Source: Neobacillus citreus
GTDB lineage: Bacteria > Bacillota > Bacilli > Bacillales > Cytobacillaceae
Assembly: GCF_018343545.2 (NCBI RefSeq)
Contig: NZ_JAGYPE020000002.1
Coordinates: forward strand, 127,360-191,359
Reading direction: 5' to 3'
Length of the DNA stretch: 64,000 bases
Notes under the pieces: generated by a model
What the model was told of the DNA's origin: nothing
Seen by the model: only the letters and a program-made list of their open reading frames with translations
The model's database searches: none
Translations under genes and position numbers: made by a program
Part shown: piece by piece, positions 24,414 through 33,083 of the stretch
Layout: each line of letters starts with the position of its first letter
Numbering within the stretch: the stretch's first letter is position 1

Positions 24414-25307
24414 TTAAATAATATCAAGAGGAACTTTTCTGGTGGGAGCTGGGAAAACCTCGTCAAGTCTAGCTAATTCCTCTGTTGTTAATTCAATGCA
24501 AGCAGCCGCCGCATTTTGCATGACGTGTTCCGGTTGGCCAGCTTTTGGAATGGCAATCACCTGATTGGAACGGATACACCAGGCTAGCACAATCTGCAAG
24601 GGCTGCACATTGTGACTGTGGGCGATATCCAGAATGGTAGAATCACGCAGTAGCTGTCGTCTTAAGGAACCTCCCTGGGCGATCGGGCTATAGGCCATTA
24701 TGGGCATTTGATGCTGCTTTTGCCACGGCAGCAAATCAAATTCAATCCCTCGTGAGCCTAGATGGTATAATACCTGATTGGTGATACAATTTGTCCCGTT
24801 TGCGGAGGCAACTAATTCATCCATATCTTCTGTGTCAAAGTTGGAAACACCCCAGCGCAGAATTTTTCCTTCTATTTTAAGTTTCTCCATCCCTTCGAAG
24901 GTTTCCTCAAGTGGAATCTGGCCCCGCCAATGTAAAAGGTACAAATCCAAATGATCTGTTTGCAGCCGTCTTAAACTGTTTTCACAGGCTTCGGTGATTT
25001 TATTTTTTCCAGCGTTATGAGGATAGACCTTGGAGACCAGAAACACTCTATCTCTGAGTCCTTTTATCGCTTCACCAACAACTTGCTCTGCACCGCCATT
25101 TCCGTACATTTCCGCTGTATCAATTAACGTCATTCCGAGTTCAATGCCAAGCTGAAGGGCTTTTACTTCCTGCTCTTTTGTACGGCTATTTTCGCCCATA
25201 TTCCAGGTTCCCTGCCCTAAAATCGGTACAGACGAACCATCAGGGAGGGATATTACACGTTTATTTAGGGTTTCCCTAATTACAGCTATTTTCCAAGATT
25301 CAACCAT
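24414..25307 (-). CDS. aldo/keto reductase
   Basis: 297-residue NADPH-dependent TIM-barrel reductase. The catalytic tetrad is visible as D63 and Y68 (LIDTAEMYGNGG), K93 (LVSKVYPHN) and H126 (LYLLHWRG). The cofactor-binding AIPKAG is near the C-terminus. The start at 25307 follows AAAGGAGG. It is a stand-alone gene. Its aldehyde or ketone substrate cannot be predicted. Confidence 0.9.
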   Translation of the reverse strand: MVESWKIAVIRETLNKRVISLPDGSSVPILGQGTWNMGENSRTKEQEVKALQLGIELGMTLIDTAEMYGNGGAEQVVGEAIKGLRDRVFLVSKVYPHNAGKNKITEACENSLRRLQTDHLDLYLLHWRGQIPLEETFEGMEKLKIEGKILRWGVSNFDTEDMDELVASANGTNCITNQVLYHLGSRGIEFDLLPWQKQHQMPIMAYSPIAQGGSLRRQLLRDSTILDIAHSHNVQPLQIVLAWCIRSNQVIAIPKAGQPEHVMQNAAAACIELTTEELARLDEVFPAPTRKVPLDII

Positions 25308-25476
25308 TCAAGCTACCTCCTTTATGACCCTCTATTCTTTAGAAAATAATACCATAATTTCAAGTGAAAACTCCTGTTCGGCATAGACAAATTTTACAAA
25401 AAAGTATGCACATTTTTTAACAATCGTCATATATTAGCTTCTGTGTGAGAAATTACGTAGGAAGGAAGTATGGACG

Positions 25477-25614
25477 ATGAATAACAACCAAGTATTAACA
25501 CCAATTAAGAACGAGGGCAAAGATCTAGGAAATGGCGGATTTAAGATTGTTGAAATCAATGTGACTGACCCGTCTGAAAATTTATTTGCTGTGTGTACAC
25601 CTGTTAAAAAATAA
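25477..25614 (+). CDS. hypothetical 45-residue protein
   Basis: Short frame from ATG 25477 to TAA 25614 after GGAAGGAAG. The protein is soluble, with a glycine patch (GNGGFKIVEINV) and a single cysteine near the end (FAVCTPVKK). It lies between a promoter-like AT-rich region and a strong terminator, which supports a real transcript. Family not recognised. Confidence 0.5.
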   Translation: MNNNQVLTPIKNEGKDLGNGGFKIVEINVTDPSENLFAVCTPVKK

Positions 25615-25634
25615 TAAAAAAGACTATCCAGAAA

Positions 25635-25679
25635 AACTATCTTTTTTGTAAAAATACATAGAAAGATAGTTTTTTTTAG
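25635..25679 (+). terminator. Rho-independent terminator after the 45-residue gene
   Basis: AAAACTATCTTTT pairs with GAAAGATAGTTTT across an AT-rich loop and is followed by an eight-base T-run. Confidence 0.8.
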
Positions 25680-25777
25680 CTAATAGGAAGTTATAAATTC
25701 AACTACGCCTCATGAACCGTCCTACTCGCCAATCGGCGAGTTTTCATTTAATTCTGCAATTTTAGTGTTTTTCATAT

Positions 25778-25792
25778 ATGTAAGCGCATACA
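25778..25792 (+). promoter_or_regulatory. cre-like site
   Basis: ATGTAAGCGCATACA fits the cre consensus WTGNAANCGNWNNCW. It is 30 bases upstream of the small zinc-ribbon gene, so CcpA control of that gene is possible. Confidence 0.5.
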
Positions 25793-25822
25793 TTGTAATG
25801 AGCAATGGAGGTGATACCTTTG

Positions 25823-25990
25823 ATGTATATCTATGGTAATGATTATATTAAGTATTTAAACGACGACAGCGCAGGACATTTAACATACGACCAATGGAAA
25901 ATGAAAAAGAGTCAACAGGACACCGATCAATGCGCTTCATGCGGAGCTGTGAAGGAACACTTGCAGCCTTGTCCGAAATGCAGACATTAA
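25823..25990 (+). CDS. small zinc-ribbon protein
   Basis: 55-residue protein with CASCG...CPKCRH at the C-terminus, a compact zinc ribbon. The N-terminal half is tyrosine-rich and acidic. GGAGGTG at 25807-25813 places the start at ATG 25823 (or TTG 25820). The upstream in-frame ATG at 25805 is inside that site. It may be a nucleic-acid- or protein-binding adaptor. The family is unrecognised. Confidence 0.6.
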   Translation: MYIYGNDYIKYLNDDSAGHLTYDQWKMKKSQQDTDQCASCGAVKEHLQPCPKCRH

Positions 25991-26093
25991 TTGTAATGTT
26001 TAAAAAACCTGCCCGAGTGGTGGGTTTTTTTATTGGTTTTATTCTTGAAAAAAATTCCATTCGCCTATTGCAAATGAAACCAAATTCGAATAA

Positions 26094-26107
26094 TATCTAA
26101 TTAGATA
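26094..26107. promoter_or_regulatory. candidate operator of the ArsR-type regulator
   Basis: TATCTAATTAGATA is a perfect 14-bp palindrome 25 bases upstream of the regulator start. Eleven of its bases (CTAATTAGATA) recur at 26726-26736 just ahead of the MFS gene. The recurrence around both genes supports an operator for this regulator. Confidence 0.6.
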
Positions 26108-26132
26108 AATATTAAAGTAGGTGGATTTAAAC

Positions 26133-26711
26133 ATGCAATTAAACAAAATCGTGGAATTTCATAAAGCCCTTGGTGACCTTACCAGGATCAAGATTGTCGC
26201 TTTGCTTCAACAGGGGCCGTTGCACGGGCAGGCGATTGCCGGTAAGCTGGGGCTTAAACCGCCAACGATAACCCACCATATGGCAAAACTTAGAGAGGTG
26301 GGGCTGATAAAAGAGCGGCGTGATAAAAATACCATTTATTTTTCTCTTAACACAAAAATATTAGAGATGAGTGCTAAGGCTATTTTGAATGTTGGAACGG
26401 GAGGCGGAGCAGAATTGGAAATGTCGGTGACAGCGGAGGATAGGGAAGCAATCATTAAAAACTTCTTCACCAAAGAAGGAAAACTGAAAACCTACCCTGC
26501 GCAGCGAAAGAAAAAGCTTGTTGTGCTTGAGCATATGATCAAAGGGCTGGAACTGGGTAAAGTTTATCAAGAAAAGGAAATTAACGAATATTTAAAGCAG
26601 TATCATGAGGATTACGCTACGTTACGTCGCGAACTTATTATGTGCCAATTTATGTACCGTGAAAATAATCAATATGAGTTAAATCCGGTTGAGGTTTGGT
26701 GGTTGAAATAA
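26133..26711 (+). CDS. ArsR-type HTH regulator with DUF2087 domain
   Basis: 192-residue regulator. Residues 5-80 form a winged helix-turn-helix of ArsR type (LGDLTRIKIVALLQQGPLHG). Residues about 105-185 form a DUF2087 domain (TKEGKLKTYPAQRKKKLVVLE). It lacks the metal-binding cysteine motif of classical ArsR, so the signal is probably not a metal. The ATG at 26133 is correctly spaced from GGTGG. It sits directly upstream of an MFS exporter gene, and a shared palindrome precedes both, so it likely controls that exporter. Confidence 0.82.
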   Translation: MQLNKIVEFHKALGDLTRIKIVALLQQGPLHGQAIAGKLGLKPPTITHHMAKLREVGLIKERRDKNTIYFSLNTKILEMSAKAILNVGTGGGAELEMSVTAEDREAIIKNFFTKEGKLKTYPAQRKKKLVVLEHMIKGLELGKVYQEKEINEYLKQYHEDYATLRRELIMCQFMYRENNQYELNPVEVWWLK

Positions 26712-26774
26712 ATTTTTTTGTAAAACTAATTAGATAGGTGCGAAATTAGATAAGGGTGAAAGGAGATGAGGAAG

Positions 26775-28010
26775 ATGGCTCTTTCCTTTATAAAAAAGGA
26801 AAAACAATACCGGAGATTATTTCTCGCCGGTGTCGTAAATGGAATCGGCGACCGCTTCAGTTCCGTTGCTGTATTAGCGCTTGCAATCCAGTTAACAGGG
26901 TCAGGCTTTGCAGTCGGCATGACGCTAGCGATTCGGCTATTGCCCTTTGTTATTTTCGCCCCAATCGGGGGAAGGCTGGCAGACCGTTTTTCAAGAAAAA
27001 CTATTTTAGTGGCAACTGACCTCATCCGCATCGTGTTTGCCTTGTCGTTTCTATTGGTTCATGGGAAAGAGGATCTTTGGATTGTTTATGTCAGTACCTT
27101 CATGTTAGCGGTGGGCGAGGCTGTTTATGCGCCAGCGAGAAAATCTGCGATACCGCTTCTTGTCAACAAAGAGCATCTGTTAAAAATAAATAGTCTTGAA
27201 CAAGTATTGGTTGGGATTGTCCTAATTGTTGGTGCTTTTTCAGGGGGGATTGTTTCCTACTTATTTGGAGCGGGGTTAACATTTTTGATTAATGCTGCCT
27301 CCTTTTTAGGTGCAGCAATTATTTTATCTTCGATCACATTTCCTGAAAAAAACTCCCTTCAGGATGAAAAGCTGCAGCAAAGGGAAAAGCTGATTCCAAC
27401 CTTAAAAAAGGTAATCATATTGTCCGTCCCGGTCCAAATTCTTCTTTTCTGTGAAGTGGTCATTGCGTCCATGAACGGCATTGATAATGTCCTTATTACC
27501 GTGTATGCCATACAGGAGTACCATTTGGGTGATGTAGGTGTAGGGCTGTTTTATGGGGCGTTGGGGATTGGTTTAACGTTAAGCTTTTCTGTCGCCAACC
27601 GTCTGCGAAAAAATATCCTTGGGATTGGGTTGGCCAGTCTCATGCTCGAGGGGGCTTTCCTAGTAGTATTAAGCCAAACCCATTACATAGCTGCAGCATT
27701 TCTCGTGTTTTGCGGGGCCGCGTTTATGTCGGGGATTGGGAATGCCTGTTTTGATACGGTTCTGATGAAGGAAATTCCTGAGGAACACCAGGGAACTATG
27801 TTTGGGTTATTGGCATCCATTGGCAATCCATTATTGGGTGTTTCGATGCTTTTATCAGGGGCCGCTTTAGAATACCTGACACCACGAACCTTGGGGTTAA
27901 TTGGCGGCAGCGCCTATATGTTAATCGCGATTTTCCTGATGGTCTTCCTGTCCGTGAAACGTGTGCGGGAAAGGGAAACTATGACCAGTCCGCCATTTTT
28001 GAAAAAATAA
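26775..28010 (+). CDS. MFS transporter
   Basis: 411-residue major facilitator with about 12 hydrophobic segments. The loop motif GGRLADRFSRKTI near residue 65 is the MFS signature between helices 2 and 3. It belongs to the macrolide/multidrug efflux-like branch by general look. The ATG at 26766 is one base from AAAGGAG, so the ATG at 26775 is preferred. It is linked to the ArsR-DUF2087 gene. The exported compound is unknown. Confidence 0.85.
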   Translation: MALSFIKKEKQYRRLFLAGVVNGIGDRFSSVAVLALAIQLTGSGFAVGMTLAIRLLPFVIFAPIGGRLADRFSRKTILVATDLIRIVFALSFLLVHGKEDLWIVYVSTFMLAVGEAVYAPARKSAIPLLVNKEHLLKINSLEQVLVGIVLIVGAFSGGIVSYLFGAGLTFLINAASFLGAAIILSSITFPEKNSLQDEKLQQREKLIPTLKKVIILSVPVQILLFCEVVIASMNGIDNVLITVYAIQEYHLGDVGVGLFYGALGIGLTLSFSVANRLRKNILGIGLASLMLEGAFLVVLSQTHYIAAAFLVFCGAAFMSGIGNACFDTVLMKEIPEEHQGTMFGLLASIGNPLLGVSMLLSGAALEYLTPRTLGLIGGSAYMLIAIFLMVFLSVKRVRERETMTSPPFLKK

Positions 28011-28127
28011 GCAATTGTAAACCAAGCAGGACAAACATCCATTTTTAAAAGGCTATTATATTCGCATTTACGTTTATCGTCACGGCTGCATAAGAATAAT
28101 TAAACCAATTTGAGAGGTGACTTAATT

Positions 28128-28250
28128 ATGTGCGGCTGGTGCGGTTGCGGTGGTTATGGCTACGGTTTCGGGTATGGCGGCTTTAGCCCATTTGTATTAA
28201 TTGTAGTATTGTTTATTCTTTTAATTATCGTCGGGGCTAGCTTTTATTAA
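28128..28250 (+). CDS. YjcZ family sporulation protein
   Basis: 40-residue protein starting [18 protein letters not shown], followed by one hydrophobic helix ([19 protein letters not shown]). This glycine/tyrosine/cysteine-rich head plus single membrane helix is the hallmark of YjcZ/SscA-like small spore proteins. GAGAGGTG precedes the ATG. It supports a spore-forming host. Confidence 0.9.
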   Translation: MCGWCGCGGYGYGFGYGGFSPFVLIVVLFILLIIVGASFY

Positions 28251-28260
28251 TAACAAGTAA

Positions 28261-28297
28261 AAAATGAGGTGTTCTTTGAGGGCACCTCATTTTTTAT
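28261..28297 (+). terminator. Rho-independent terminator
   Basis: An 11-bp stem AAAATGAGGTG (28261-28271) pairs with CACCTCATTTT (28283-28293), followed by T-rich sequence. Confidence 0.88.
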
Positions 28298-28361
28298 TGG
28301 TAATCTTTTTTCAAGACGGTGAATACATAATGGGGAATAAACAAAAAAGGGGAGGATTATC

Positions 28362-29084
28362 TTGACCACTACTGTGTTCCTCGTTGTTTTAATCTCATCT
28401 CTAGCCTATATTCTTGGCGGATTTCTCGTTTTAATTCGAAAAAATTGGCCGGAAAGAACATTATTGTCATTGGTTGCTCTTAGCGCTGGCCTGTTATTAT
28501 CGATCGCTCTTTTACATTTAATTCCTCATGCCTTAGAAGACTTTCATGACAGCAGTTTGTTCGTGATGCTTGGTTTTCTTATTATGTATTTTATTTTTCT
28601 GCCAGGAACTTTTCATGGGAAAAATGGGGTAGAAAACAGTGGGAAGTCTGGGGCAACGGGACTAACAATAGGAATGCTGCTCCATAATTTTTTTGAGGGA
28701 TTATCGATTGGTATTAGCTATGCCTCTTCTTTTGAATTAGGTATTTTTGTTACGATTGCACTGGTGATCCATAAAATACCGGAAGGGCTTTCCTATACTT
28801 CGGTTATGCTCGCCTTTTTAAATGGCCGCAAAAAAACAGCCATCTATCTTGTCATTCAGGGGCTTTTTACTTGGCTCGGAGCAGGAATTGCGGTTTTGCT
28901 ATCGGAAATGAAGGACTTTCAAGAAACGATTGTCGCGATGGGCTTATCCGTAACAGCAGGGATTTTTCTGTATCTCAGCGGGGCTATGTTATTACCTTTA
29001 ATTAATCGAGGGACATTTAAAAGCACCCCCCTGTTTTTTATAGCTGGAATCTTGCTGTTTTTCATATTACATAGTGTTGCTTAG
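28362..29084 (+). CDS. ZIP family divalent metal transporter
   Basis: 240-residue membrane protein with about eight hydrophobic segments. The conserved metal-site helices are visible as LLHNFFEGLSIGI (near residue 107) and VIHKIPEGLSYTSV (near residue 138), with the H-N-x-x-E and H-K-x-x-E patterns of ZIP transporters. The usual histidine-rich loop is short. TTG at 28362 is the start, after AGGGGAGG. Zinc or another divalent cation is the expected substrate. Confidence 0.88.
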   Translation: MTTTVFLVVLISSLAYILGGFLVLIRKNWPERTLLSLVALSAGLLLSIALLHLIPHALEDFHDSSLFVMLGFLIMYFIFLPGTFHGKNGVENSGKSGATGLTIGMLLHNFFEGLSIGISYASSFELGIFVTIALVIHKIPEGLSYTSVMLAFLNGRKKTAIYLVIQGLFTWLGAGIAVLLSEMKDFQETIVAMGLSVTAGIFLYLSGAMLLPLINRGTFKSTPLFFIAGILLFFILHSVA

Positions 29085-29128
29085 CACCGGATGCAGGATC
29101 TCAAATTCAACAGTCTATAAAGTCATAT

Positions 29129-29154
29129 AGAGCTGCTGAGGCAGCTCTTTTTCT
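29129..29154 (+). terminator. Rho-independent terminator after the ZIP gene
   Basis: AGAGCTGC (29129-29136) and GCAGCTCT (29141-29148) form a tight hairpin followed by TTTTTCTGTTT. Confidence 0.85.
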
Positions 29155-29284
29155 GTTTAGGTAAGGAGTCTCACTAGTCGTAATAGAAAAAATATGTAAG
29201 ATTTTCTGACAAAGGAATATGTAACAACCTTTATATTTGATACATTTGATCCATATTTTATAAATAGGGATTGGGGGATTTTTT

Positions 29285-29809
29285 ATGGAAAATGGTTTAG
29301 AAGTTAGCAAGAACATAAAAATAGAGAGATGCATCTCTATTGAGGAACATTTGAACGAACTCTCAGCACTTCTTATTCAAGTTGTTGAGGATGGTGCTTC
29401 GATTGGGTTTTTACCGCCATTAGAGGAAAACGTGGCAAGGAAGTATTGGGAATCTGTCTTAAATCCTGAGGTGATCTTATTTGTTGCTAAGATTAATAAT
29501 GTCATTGCCGGAAGTGTGCAATTACATCTGTGTTCAAAGCAGAACGGCAAACATCGGGCGGAAATTGCCAAACTGATGACACATCCGAATTATCGCAGGA
29601 ATGGAATTGGCCGGTTATTAATGGAGAAGGCTCACGAAACGGCTAAACAAATGGGGAGAACATTAATCGTTCTTGATACGAGGGAAGGAGATCCTTCTAA
29701 TAGACTTTATACTTCTTTTGGGTATATTCAAGCAGGACGGATTCCTAAATATGCATTGTCTGAAAATGGGAATCTGGATGCGACGATAATATATTACAAA
29801 ATGATTTAA
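29285..29809 (+). CDS. GNAT family N-acetyltransferase
   Basis: 174-residue GNAT enzyme. The acetyl-CoA pyrophosphate-binding loop is YRRNGIGRLLMEKA near residue 105, preceded by the beta strand AEIAKLMTHP and followed by RTLIVLDTREGDPS and YTSFGYIQAG. It stands alone, with a GGGGGATTTTT upstream region. It may acetylate an amine antibiotic or metabolite. The substrate is unknown. Confidence 0.85.
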   Translation: MENGLEVSKNIKIERCISIEEHLNELSALLIQVVEDGASIGFLPPLEENVARKYWESVLNPEVILFVAKINNVIAGSVQLHLCSKQNGKHRAEIAKLMTHPNYRRNGIGRLLMEKAHETAKQMGRTLIVLDTREGDPSNRLYTSFGYIQAGRIPKYALSENGNLDATIIYYKMI

Positions 29810-29850
29810 ACGATATGAGATGGGTTCGTCTAAAATGTTAGACGGCCGAG

Positions 29851-29889
29851 AAAATGAGGCAAAAGAACCGTCCCCATGCCTCATTTTTT
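29851..29889 (+). terminator. terminator hairpin carrying the GAACCGTCCCC motif in its loop
   Basis: AAAATGAGGC (29851-29860) pairs with GCCTCATTTT (29878-29887), then TTTGGG. The loop contains AGAACCGTCCCCAT, the reverse complement of a motif that recurs at 40241, 50134, 52880 and 62618. Confidence 0.75.
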
Positions 29890-29976
29890 TGGGATTATGG
29901 GAAAAGCTATTGAATGTGCTTTAGGAAAGGTGGCACGAGAATGAATTATTTTTCTTATAATTTGAGGAGGTTTGCA

Positions 29977-30489
29977 ATGGGTATTTTGAGTGGAAATCCT
30001 AAGGAAGAGCCAATGCATTATGGAGAGGCATTTGACCTTTGGGCATCTGTTCTAGCTGGTAATGGTATGATTGCAGGTTATCAAACGATGATAAACCATG
30101 CGGGTGACGACGATTTAAAAAAATTATTAAAAGAAGCCATTGAACTTTGTCAGCAGGAAAAGAAACAAGTGGAAGAACTTTTAAAGGAAAACGGAATTGG
30201 TTTACCTCCAGCGTCACCCGAACCACCTGAAGCTTGCTTAGAGGATATTCCGGTTGGAGCGCGCGTTCCGGATCCCGCTATTGCAGCCGTACTTTCGGCC
30301 GATATAGCTGCAGGATTAGTGACTTGCAGCCAAATTATCGGTAAATCCATTAGGGAAGATATAGCCATGATGTATGTGCAAATCCATAACCAAAAGGCAG
30401 CGCTTGGCGGAAAAGTTCTTCGGTTAAACAAAGAAAAAGGCTGGCTGATCCCGCCGCCATTACATCCAAATAAACATGGTGATTGTTAA
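29977..30489 (+). CDS. DUF3231 family protein
   Basis: 170-residue helical-bundle protein of the DUF3231 family, typical of Bacillaceae. It has a ferritin-like four-helix appearance (EPMHYGEAFDLW, MINHAGDDDLKKLL, DIAAGLVTCSQIIGKSIREDIA) and ends WLIPPPLHPNK. The upstream ATG at 29941 is in frame, but the GAGGAGG just ahead of 29977 marks the likely start. Function unknown, often associated with stress or spore formation. Confidence 0.8.
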   Translation: MGILSGNPKEEPMHYGEAFDLWASVLAGNGMIAGYQTMINHAGDDDLKKLLKEAIELCQQEKKQVEELLKENGIGLPPASPEPPEACLEDIPVGARVPDPAIAAVLSADIAAGLVTCSQIIGKSIREDIAMMYVQIHNQKAALGGKVLRLNKEKGWLIPPPLHPNKHGDC

Positions 30490-30495
30490 AGTTGC

Positions 30496-30530
30496 AGGAT
30501 GAGGACAAATGGTCTTCATCCTTTTTTTTA
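30496..30530 (+). terminator. Rho-independent terminator
   Basis: AGGATGAGGAC (30496-30506) pairs with GTCTTCATCCT (30512-30522), with one G-U pair, followed by a T-run. Confidence 0.85.
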
Positions 30531-30650
30531 GCTTTTATGCCCGAAAAATAGAATATTTTAAATTTTATAACATATTAGATGAATTTCAGAATTAGAAAAA
30601 GTATAATTAGGCCATATATGGACGAATCGTTTTCCAAGGAGTGGATATAC

Positions 30651-31913
30651 ATGAAAACAAACCTGCTATATGGCCAAACCGGAATGGACATAGAAGTACC
30701 GGATCATTCATTTATCGTAGAACCTAAAGACCTTCCTGCAATGGAAAATGAAGTGGAAGCGATTAAACAGGCATTAAGGAATCCGATTGGAACACCTCCT
30801 TTAAAAAAAATGGTCAAAGCGACAGATACTGTTGCCATTATCATAAGCGATATTACGAGACCGACCCCAAACCATATCCTTGTCCCAATGTTAATAGAAG
30901 AATTGAACCATGTGCCATTGGAGAATTTCGTGGTGATCAATGGAACAGGGACTCACCGCGATCAAACCAGGGAAGAGTTTGTGCAGATGCTCGGTGACTG
31001 GGTTGTCGACAATATCAGGATTATCAATAATAACTGTCATGACAAAAGCACACAGGTCAACCTTGGCAAAAGCAAATTTGGTTGTGATGTGTATCTCAAT
31101 AAAGACTACGTAGAAGTCGATTTCCGGATTGTCACAGGATTTATTGAACCGCACTTTTTCGCCGGTTTCTCCGGTGGACCAAAAGGAATCATGCCGGGTA
31201 TTGCCGGGATTGATACGATCATGACGTTCCACAACGCCAGAATGATTGGCGACCCTCTTGCTACATGGGGAAATATGGTCAATAACCCAGTCCAGGACAT
31301 GACAAGGGAAATTAATGGCCTTTGCAAACCGCATTTTATGTTAAATGTTACACTGAATAAACAAAAAGAAATCACAAACGTATTTGCCGGAGAGCTTTAC
31401 GAGGCTCACGATCAGGGCTGTGCCTTCGTCAAAGAACACGCCATGGTCCGGTGTGATGAGCGGTTTGATGTCGTCATCACCTCAAATTCCGGCTACCCGC
31501 TTGACCAGAATCTGTACCAGGCCGTTAAAGGAATGAGTGCCGCACAGAAGATTGTCAAAAAAGGCGGGGCCATTATCGTCGCTTCGGAATGCTCAGATGG
31601 ACTGCCAAGCCATGGGAATTATGCGAAAATTTTCGAACTCGCCGACACACCGCAAGGGTTGCTTGATCTCATCAATAGTCCAGAATTTAAAATGTTTGAC
31701 CAATGGCAGGTGCAAAAGCAGGCGGTCATCCAGGTTTGGTCAGATGTCTACGTTTATTCTAAGCTAACAGACGAACAGGTGAAGGGCGCCATGCTTAAGC
31801 CGACACTCAATATTGAGAAAACCCTCGAAGAACTTAAACAGGTTTATGGCGAGAATATGACCGTTGCTGTTTTACCGCTTGGGCCGCTGACAATTCCATA
31901 TGTGGAAGAGTAG
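30651..31913 (+). CDS. larA: LarA family nickel-dependent racemase
   Basis: 420-residue LarA-type enzyme that interconverts lactate or related 2-hydroxyacids through a nickel-pincer nucleotide cofactor. The marks are DITRPTPNH near residue 72, GTGTHRDQT, and the cofactor-attachment region FSGGPKGIMPGIAG with its conserved lysine near residue 180. The frame is open back to 30579, but AAGGAG at 30638 selects the ATG at 30651. Genes for cofactor synthesis (larB, larC, larE) are not in the window. Not every family member acts on lactate, so the substrate is uncertain. Confidence 0.82.
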   Translation: MKTNLLYGQTGMDIEVPDHSFIVEPKDLPAMENEVEAIKQALRNPIGTPPLKKMVKATDTVAIIISDITRPTPNHILVPMLIEELNHVPLENFVVINGTGTHRDQTREEFVQMLGDWVVDNIRIINNNCHDKSTQVNLGKSKFGCDVYLNKDYVEVDFRIVTGFIEPHFFAGFSGGPKGIMPGIAGIDTIMTFHNARMIGDPLATWGNMVNNPVQDMTREINGLCKPHFMLNVTLNKQKEITNVFAGELYEAHDQGCAFVKEHAMVRCDERFDVVITSNSGYPLDQNLYQAVKGMSAAQKIVKKGGAIIVASECSDGLPSHGNYAKIFELADTPQGLLDLINSPEFKMFDQWQVQKQAVIQVWSDVYVYSKLTDEQVKGAMLKPTLNIEKTLEELKQVYGENMTVAVLPLGPLTIPYVEE

Positions 31914-31990
31914 TATTTTAAGATAAAAAAGTCACAAAATGTTCACAAAAAATAAGAAATATGTTATCTTATAAAATGTTATGAAGAAAT

Positions 31991-32165
31991 AGAATGTTCA
32001 TTGATGAAATGTAACATGGTGTTGCACTTTCATTCTGTTATTCTGTTTTATATTGGCGGGAAGGATTTCTAGTATTTTTTAATGCTTAGAATATTAGCCC
32101 ATCATAAACGGTTTATGTGAATTTATTTGCATGAAACCGCTTTATGGTGGGCTATTTTTATTTTT
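31991..32165 (+). ncRNA. structured leader of focA (candidate cis-regulatory RNA A)
   Basis: The leader contains a hairpin around GTAACATGGTGTTGC (32011-32025), the block GGCGGGAA (32055-32062) and, 14 bases from its start, CTAGTAT (32069), then GCTTAGAA. A long terminator stem follows (32096-32116 with 32133-32153, then ATTTTTATTTTT). The same blocks in the same order precede the formate dehydrogenase gene (33084-33249). The arrangement of a conserved fold before a terminator suggests a riboswitch or other attenuator. The class is not recognised. Confidence 0.55.
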
Positions 32166-32192
32166 AAAAGAGTACATAATGGAGGAAAACAT

Positions 32193-33008
32193 ATGGCATT
32201 TCATAGTCCTGATCAAATTGCCCGAAAAGTAGTTGCAGCGGGCGCGAAGAAAGCAGTAATGCCGATTCGTCATGCCCTGCTGTTAGGTTTCTTAGGTGGA
32301 GCGTTTATCGCATTGGGCTTTCTATTAGACATACGTGTGATTGGCAATTTGCCAAAAGAATGGGGGTCATTCGGGTCATTTCTCGGCGCTTCGGTGTTCC
32401 CGGTCGGCCTCATGCTGATCATTATTGCCGGCGGTGAACTGCTGACGGGAAATATGATGGCATTGCCGATGGCGGTATTGGCTAAGCGGGCAACGACCTT
32501 ACAGCTGATGAGAAATTGGCTGCTGATTGTTGTCAGTAACTTTGTCGGTGCTATCTTTGTGGCTTATTTCTTTGGCCATGTAGTCGGCTTGACAGAAACA
32601 GGACCATTTTTGGAAAAAACAGTGGCAATCGCCCAAGCAAAAACAGCGGAAACCTTTGTTCAAGCATTAATTTCTGCAGTCGGCTGTAACTGGCTAGTCT
32701 GTTTAGCAGTGTGGATGGCATTTGGTGCTGAAGACATTGGTGGAAAAATGTTTGCGATTTGGTTCCCTATCATGGGATTCGTTGCAATCGGTTTCCAGCA
32801 CGTCGTGGCCAATATGTTCGTGATTCCAGCGGCCATTTTTGCTGGCAGCCTTAGCTGGACCGATTATTTTGCTAACTTAGTTCCGGTATTTATTGGCAAT
32901 GCCATTGGCGGAGGAATTTTCGTGGCTTTGATCTACTGGATGGTATATAAAGAGGCATTACGGACTAATGCTTCGCAAGCATTAAACAACATAAAGAAAG
33001 CCGTCTAG
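32193..33008 (+). CDS. formate/nitrite transporter (FocA/NirC family)
   Basis: 271-residue pentameric channel-type membrane protein with six hydrophobic helices. Family marks are the half-helix region GGELLTGNMMALPMAV near residue 90 and the NWLVCLAVWMAFGAEDIGGKM segment near residue 170. The ATG at 32193 is seven bases after GGAGG. The adjacent formate dehydrogenase operon argues for formate as the cargo. Its leader has a terminator-ended RNA element like that of the dehydrogenase gene, implying shared control. Confidence 0.9.
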   Translation: MAFHSPDQIARKVVAAGAKKAVMPIRHALLLGFLGGAFIALGFLLDIRVIGNLPKEWGSFGSFLGASVFPVGLMLIIIAGGELLTGNMMALPMAVLAKRATTLQLMRNWLLIVVSNFVGAIFVAYFFGHVVGLTETGPFLEKTVAIAQAKTAETFVQALISAVGCNWLVCLAVWMAFGAEDIGGKMFAIWFPIMGFVAIGFQHVVANMFVIPAAIFAGSLSWTDYFANLVPVFIGNAIGGGIFVALIYWMVYKEALRTNASQALNNIKKAV

Positions 33009-33083
33009 CAATCTAACTTGCTTTAGTTCGCAAAAAATACAAATTTATGATATATTCATAGTGTTAATGTTTAAAATTAGTGA

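Noticed and set aside
32127..32192. N-terminal extension of the formate transporter
   Set aside because: Lies in the leader terminator region; a good ribosome binding site selects ATG 32193.
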